Position numbers and translations under genes: made by a program. From contig NC_086250.1 of the NCBI RefSeq assembly GCF_021018805.1, positions 62,559,322 through 62,623,321 of the forward strand: a stretch of DNA of 64,000 nt, read 5' to 3'. Below, piece by piece: positions 60,170 through 64,000 of the stretch. The DNA comes from Prinia subflava. Taxonomy: Eukaryota; Chordata; Aves; Passeriformes; Cisticolidae. Within the stretch, counting starts at the first letter, position 1; the number at the start of each line of letters is the position of its first letter. The notes under the pieces were generated by a model, which had not been told where the DNA came from, searched no databases, and was given only the letters and a program-made list of their open reading frames with translations.

Positions 60170-63100
60170 TGGGAAAAGCTGGGACAGCCTTAATTCTTCA
60201 TGAGAAGCTTTAGCCTTAAGTAAAACTAGCTAAGGTTATATGAAGGTTCAAGAAAGAATATTGGATGTTTCGCAATGAGTCTGAGAGCAATGTATCTCTA
60301 GAGTTATTAAATTTCGGTCACAGACTATGGTTAAGTCTTTAAGGAAAACAAATAAAAGATTTATATGAAAACCAGCATCTTTTCTAGGCTAATAAAATGT
60401 ATTTTGGATCTTTTTTCTTTCTTTCTGCGATACGGTTCCATCTTTCGTAAGCTTTTTTGTGCATTCTGTACTTGATGTATTTGAAAAATAAACTTGCTTT
60501 ATGAGTGACTCTCAGCTTGTGTCAGCACTTTCACAGTGTAAACACAGAAAGCTTTATATAATATAGATTATGTTTAAAGTAAAAGTGTCTTTCTCAAACT
60601 CCCAAACATGCCTTTTTTTTTTTTTCCATTAACTATAGGAATCTTAATGAGATCAGAATTGCTGTGTAAAACAGCAGCAATAATGACCTGAGCCATCCCA
60701 GTGCCTCCTGTTTCTTCCCACTCCCGTTTTGGACTGAGCTCTGTTTCAGTGGACACAGTCATATACCCAAATATACTGCCCCAGTACGGGCTTGGCAATC
60801 ACATAAAGACAGCACAGTGTAAAGTGCTGGCCACTGAATCCTTTCCTTGTAATTTCCAAAATACTGAGTTAATCTTGATGGTTTTTTCCTGATTTCAGCC
60901 TGTTTAGAAATGCATGTCAACAATTTCTACTCATTCCTCCAGTTGCTTAACAACCTTTACAGATTTTGTTTTCACAATAATATTTCCTTTTCAGATTTGA
61001 TTTCTGTACTAACCCATCATCAGGTTAATGTGAAAAAATAATATTCTTCTTTTAGCAATTACACAGCTTCCTACTATGTCAATCCCTTTGTTATTTTCTA
61101 AGCAAACGCACAACATTTTTCTTTATTATTTCTCCGTTTACCACAAGCTGTTTCACAGGTCCTAGCACTTTTCCTGGAATGACTTTATACCTCTTTGGTT
61201 TCTTTTAGTTTTGATTCAGCACTCATAAATATGGATGTACAATCCTTGGATTGTTGTGTTTTGGTTTCTTGTCATTTCATCACATTTCTTTCCTGTTGTA
61301 TTGGTTTTGCACGGCCTGCCAAACCCAATAACAAGTTCACTCCTGGGATATCAGCATTGGTCAGTGGGCTACAAGGGACAAAAAGCATGGCACACACTCC
61401 TCCTACTTGATATTACATGTGTGAAGAGTTTTTTAAACTTCTTTTTAATTTCCATTTCTAATGTCAGCTGCAGAAATCTCCCAGTAATGTTTTGTGTGTG
61501 TTTACCAAAATACCAGCTTTCTGGGGCTTACAAAGCTCTGCTCTGTTTTGGAAGTCTTATGTGAAAGTGTATTTCTCATGAGGAATTCACTGGTCAAGGT
61601 GGTACTTCTATTCTTCAGTCATCTCTTTACAAGTTATACAACATTTCTTACAGAAAAAAAAAAAAAAAAGAAAAGAAAAAAAAGTGTTTCTGGAAGCTAA
61701 ATATCTTCACCAACCAAATGGGAAATAAATGAATTTTCACTTTGATTGTCTTAAGTGCTGTGGCCAATAAAAGTTTGTCATCTGCTTTTATGTACAAATT
61801 CTAAGTCGCTCATCTCTGTCATGAAAGGGTAGAGCATCCAGCTGTCCATATGTGGCCATTTCTTACTCCTGTTGTACCTGACTTTAGCCTGCTCTCCCAT
61901 CTGTCAGTCTCCTCCTGTCACTTCAAAAGCAGAATCTCAAAACATTCTGGAATGGTGGCTTTTTCTCAAGTGACACCTCAGGGCTGAGAGACACTCGTGA
62001 ATATGGCTAAAAGTTACCACTCCACTACTGAGTTCAGTCTCTAATTTCTCTGCAGGCAATGCTGCTGGTAAACCACAAATGGTTTGAGTTCTCCTTGACC
62101 AAGGGCTCTGGACATGTAACAGCCCAGAGTCACAGCAGCTCATCATGGCCAAAGTAGCACCAAAGAGCTACATAAATACTCAAGAAAAAAAAGGTACCTC
62201 ACCTGCACAGAATAGTTTGTTTGTGTAATAGGATTTATGTCACAAATGGCTATTTTAAGAGCAGGAAATAATATATATATATATATTTTTACCAAAGAAT
62301 TGTGTTAGCACAGTACCTTAACTGCAGTTCAATCCAGCAATTCTGAAAAAAATCTGAAACCCAGATTTTTTTGTTGTTGTTGCCTGTCTGGATCTTTAGC
62401 AAGGCAAGTCCCATACTGGTGTAACACATGCTTTTGCAGTTATCTCTCTCTCTCCTTTTTTTTCTTTTAGAAGAAATAAACCCTGAAAATTACCAGTTTG
62501 CTTCCTATCTTGTCAGCTCCAGGAGGAGATCAAAGGATGACTATTAATAGAAAGAGTTGGGTGCTCTATAGACAAAAAATGTTTCTTCATTGCTATTTCC
62601 CAATACTCAAGGGTTTGTTCTAGTAGCTCATGGAATATTAATTTTAATTGTCAACTACAGATTTTTTGAGATCCCTACAACACAACAGTGTAGAAGAAAT
62701 GGCCTGTATTAATTTTCTAAGAATTTCCTTTATTGAAAGTCTGGACCAAGCAAGGTCACAGGGAGAATGATTTAAGAGAACGTTGAAATTGTGGAAGCAC
62801 AAAAAATTAAAATTAATAAATGTGATGTGATTAAAGGGGTGCAAGATTTCTCCTTTAAAGTTAAAAACATGTAAGACTTAAGAACACAGCAAAAATCACA
62901 GTTAAAGGGGATATACTTAATGAAATGTCAGACATCCAGAACAGAGAGTGCACCCAATACAGCAATCATGTTTATATATGAGGGTTGTTTCACTGATCCA
63001 TCATTACCACAGATACAACCAGGATCTTCTTCAGAAGAAGATTTGGCACAATGGAAGTCTCACCATCAAGCATTTTTAACAGCTTAATGATCTCTTTTGT

Positions 63101-63631
63101 GTAGTACATGCCTTGATTCAAGCACCAAGGACAATGCTTGCTTGTGTTACTAGATTTGTATTATTAGATTTGTTTGATACAAATTGGATGTGCACTGTAG
63201 CAACAAAAGTCAAACCAATCTGTATTGTGAACAAAATTTTTAAATAAATTCATTTTTAAAGCATAAATTAGAAATTATTCTCCCCTTTATTGACTGAAAC
63301 ATCTAAAAATCACCCGTTACTTAATATTATGACTGTGGCTTTAAAATAACAAATAAAAAGGAAAATAATTCAGTAGGAAAAAAAAATGATCACAATGCAG
63401 CTAGACAGGTGGAAGGGTATAAGGCAGAAAATCTGGCTGCTGGATGAGAGGTTATTCTGCAAAATGTCTGTATTTGGGTCAGTGAAGGTGATATGCCTAG
63501 TTAATTGGTGAATAGAGCACAGCACTGAAATCAATGAAAAACATTGATAACTGATGAGAACATAGTTGGTGCTCCACACATTGAGTACAGAAAACTGATT
63601 TGCTTATCCAGGAGATTTTATGATTCAGTTG
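60170..63631. other. AT-rich non-coding sequence with simple tracts
   Basis: T tracts occur near 60612-60626 and A tracts near 61654-61684; an (AT)n run lies at 62270-62286. A 109-codon frame at 61235-61564 is hydrophobic by composition and has no domain. No gene is recognised. Confidence 0.5.
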
Positions 63632-63703
63632 CCTGTGATTATAGGGGAACTGAATTCAACACCTCTGAGGTCTCTTCCAGTTCTACACTTCTGAAAAAAT
63701 GGT
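63632..63703 (+). mobile_element. Probable CR1-type 3' tail fragment
   Basis: GGGGAACTGAATTCAACACC followed by TCTGAGGTCTCTTCCAGTTCTACACTTCTGA resembles the last bases of a CR1 tail (GACTAGATGACCTCTGAGGTCYCTTCCAG then an octamer end). It is short and diverged, so the family call is tentative. Confidence 0.5.
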
Positions 63704-63905
63704 ACAGGTATTTTAATTAAAAAGGGAATGTGCAATCTCTGATACAGTGCTGTAATTCCAGTAATTTCAATAGGTGGCTCCTATTTTGCTTTTCGTTGGC
63801 AGGAAATTGTCAAATCATTTAATTTGAATGCAGAAAGGCTTAGGTTTGGTCCTTCCTATGCAAAAATCAGCGGAAAACTAAAATGTATATGAACCTCTCT
63901 CTATT

Positions 63906-64000
63906 ATGGATGGATGGATGGATGGATGGATGGATGGATGGATGGATGGATGGATGGATGGATGGATGGATGGATGGATGGGTGGATGGATGGAAGGATG
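63906..64000 (+). repeat. (ATGG)n tetranucleotide array, cut by the window edge
   Basis: ATGG units run perfectly from 63906. Near 63980-63997 two changed units appear (GGTGGATGG and GGAAGG). The array reaches the last base, so its full length is unknown. Confidence 0.97.

Noticed and set aside
1..64000. tRNA, rRNA, CRISPR, prokaryotic operons or ribosome binding sites.
   Set aside because: No tRNA box A/B pair with a cloverleaf, no rRNA motif and no regularly spaced direct repeats with unique spacers were seen. The LINE/LTR content and base texture are those of a vertebrate nuclear genome.

Overview
The window looks like non-coding nuclear DNA from a bird, probably a passerine. The main evidence is several truncated copies of the CR1 LINE, which dominates avian genomes. 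There is also a solo LTR of a type I recall from avian endogenous retroviruses, and a second LTR-like start (TGTCCTGGTTTAGGGC...) that I recall mainly from songbirds. The assignment rests on recalled family sequences, not on a database search. The background is AT-rich, full of stops in all frames, and contains no recognisable host exon, tRNA, rRNA or CRISPR array. It reads as intergenic sequence (a gene desert) or the inside of a very large intron.

Layout. 1-32.6 kb: mostly unique AT-rich sequence with homopolymer tracts (890-944, 21170-21227), a strand-asymmetric A/C tract (22241-22390), a short CR1 tail (24240-24425) and degraded copies of what looks like an ancient palindromic amniote repeat (16826-16912, 24117-24208, possibly 20174-20225). 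32.6-34.3 kb: a 5'-truncated CR1 on the minus strand, split by a solo LTR of about 530 bp. 34.3-42.6 kb: unique sequence with an LTR-like fragment at 39754 and a 19-bp-arm hairpin at 41292. 42.6-43.7 kb: a second minus-strand CR1 whose ORF2 remnant carries a four-copy 44-bp tandem expansion. 48.4-48.6 kb: a perfect 209-bp TTCCC pentanucleotide array. 51.4-52.0 kb: a plus-strand CR1 3' end. 56.7-57.1 kb: a GC-rich minisatellite of seven 56/57-bp units. 60.1 kb: a perfect 38-bp palindrome. 63.9 kb to the edge: a GGAT tetranucleotide array running out of the window.

No set of genes working together is visible. The only protein-coding traces are decayed CR1 reverse transcriptase fragments with stops, frameshifts and an altered catalytic residue. 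The longest open frames come from tandem repeats or from CR1 read antisense. I found no convincing undescribed biological system. The most notable items are the nested and internally rearranged CR1 copies, the long G4/triplex-prone array, the perfect hairpins and a few candidate conserved non-coding blocks.
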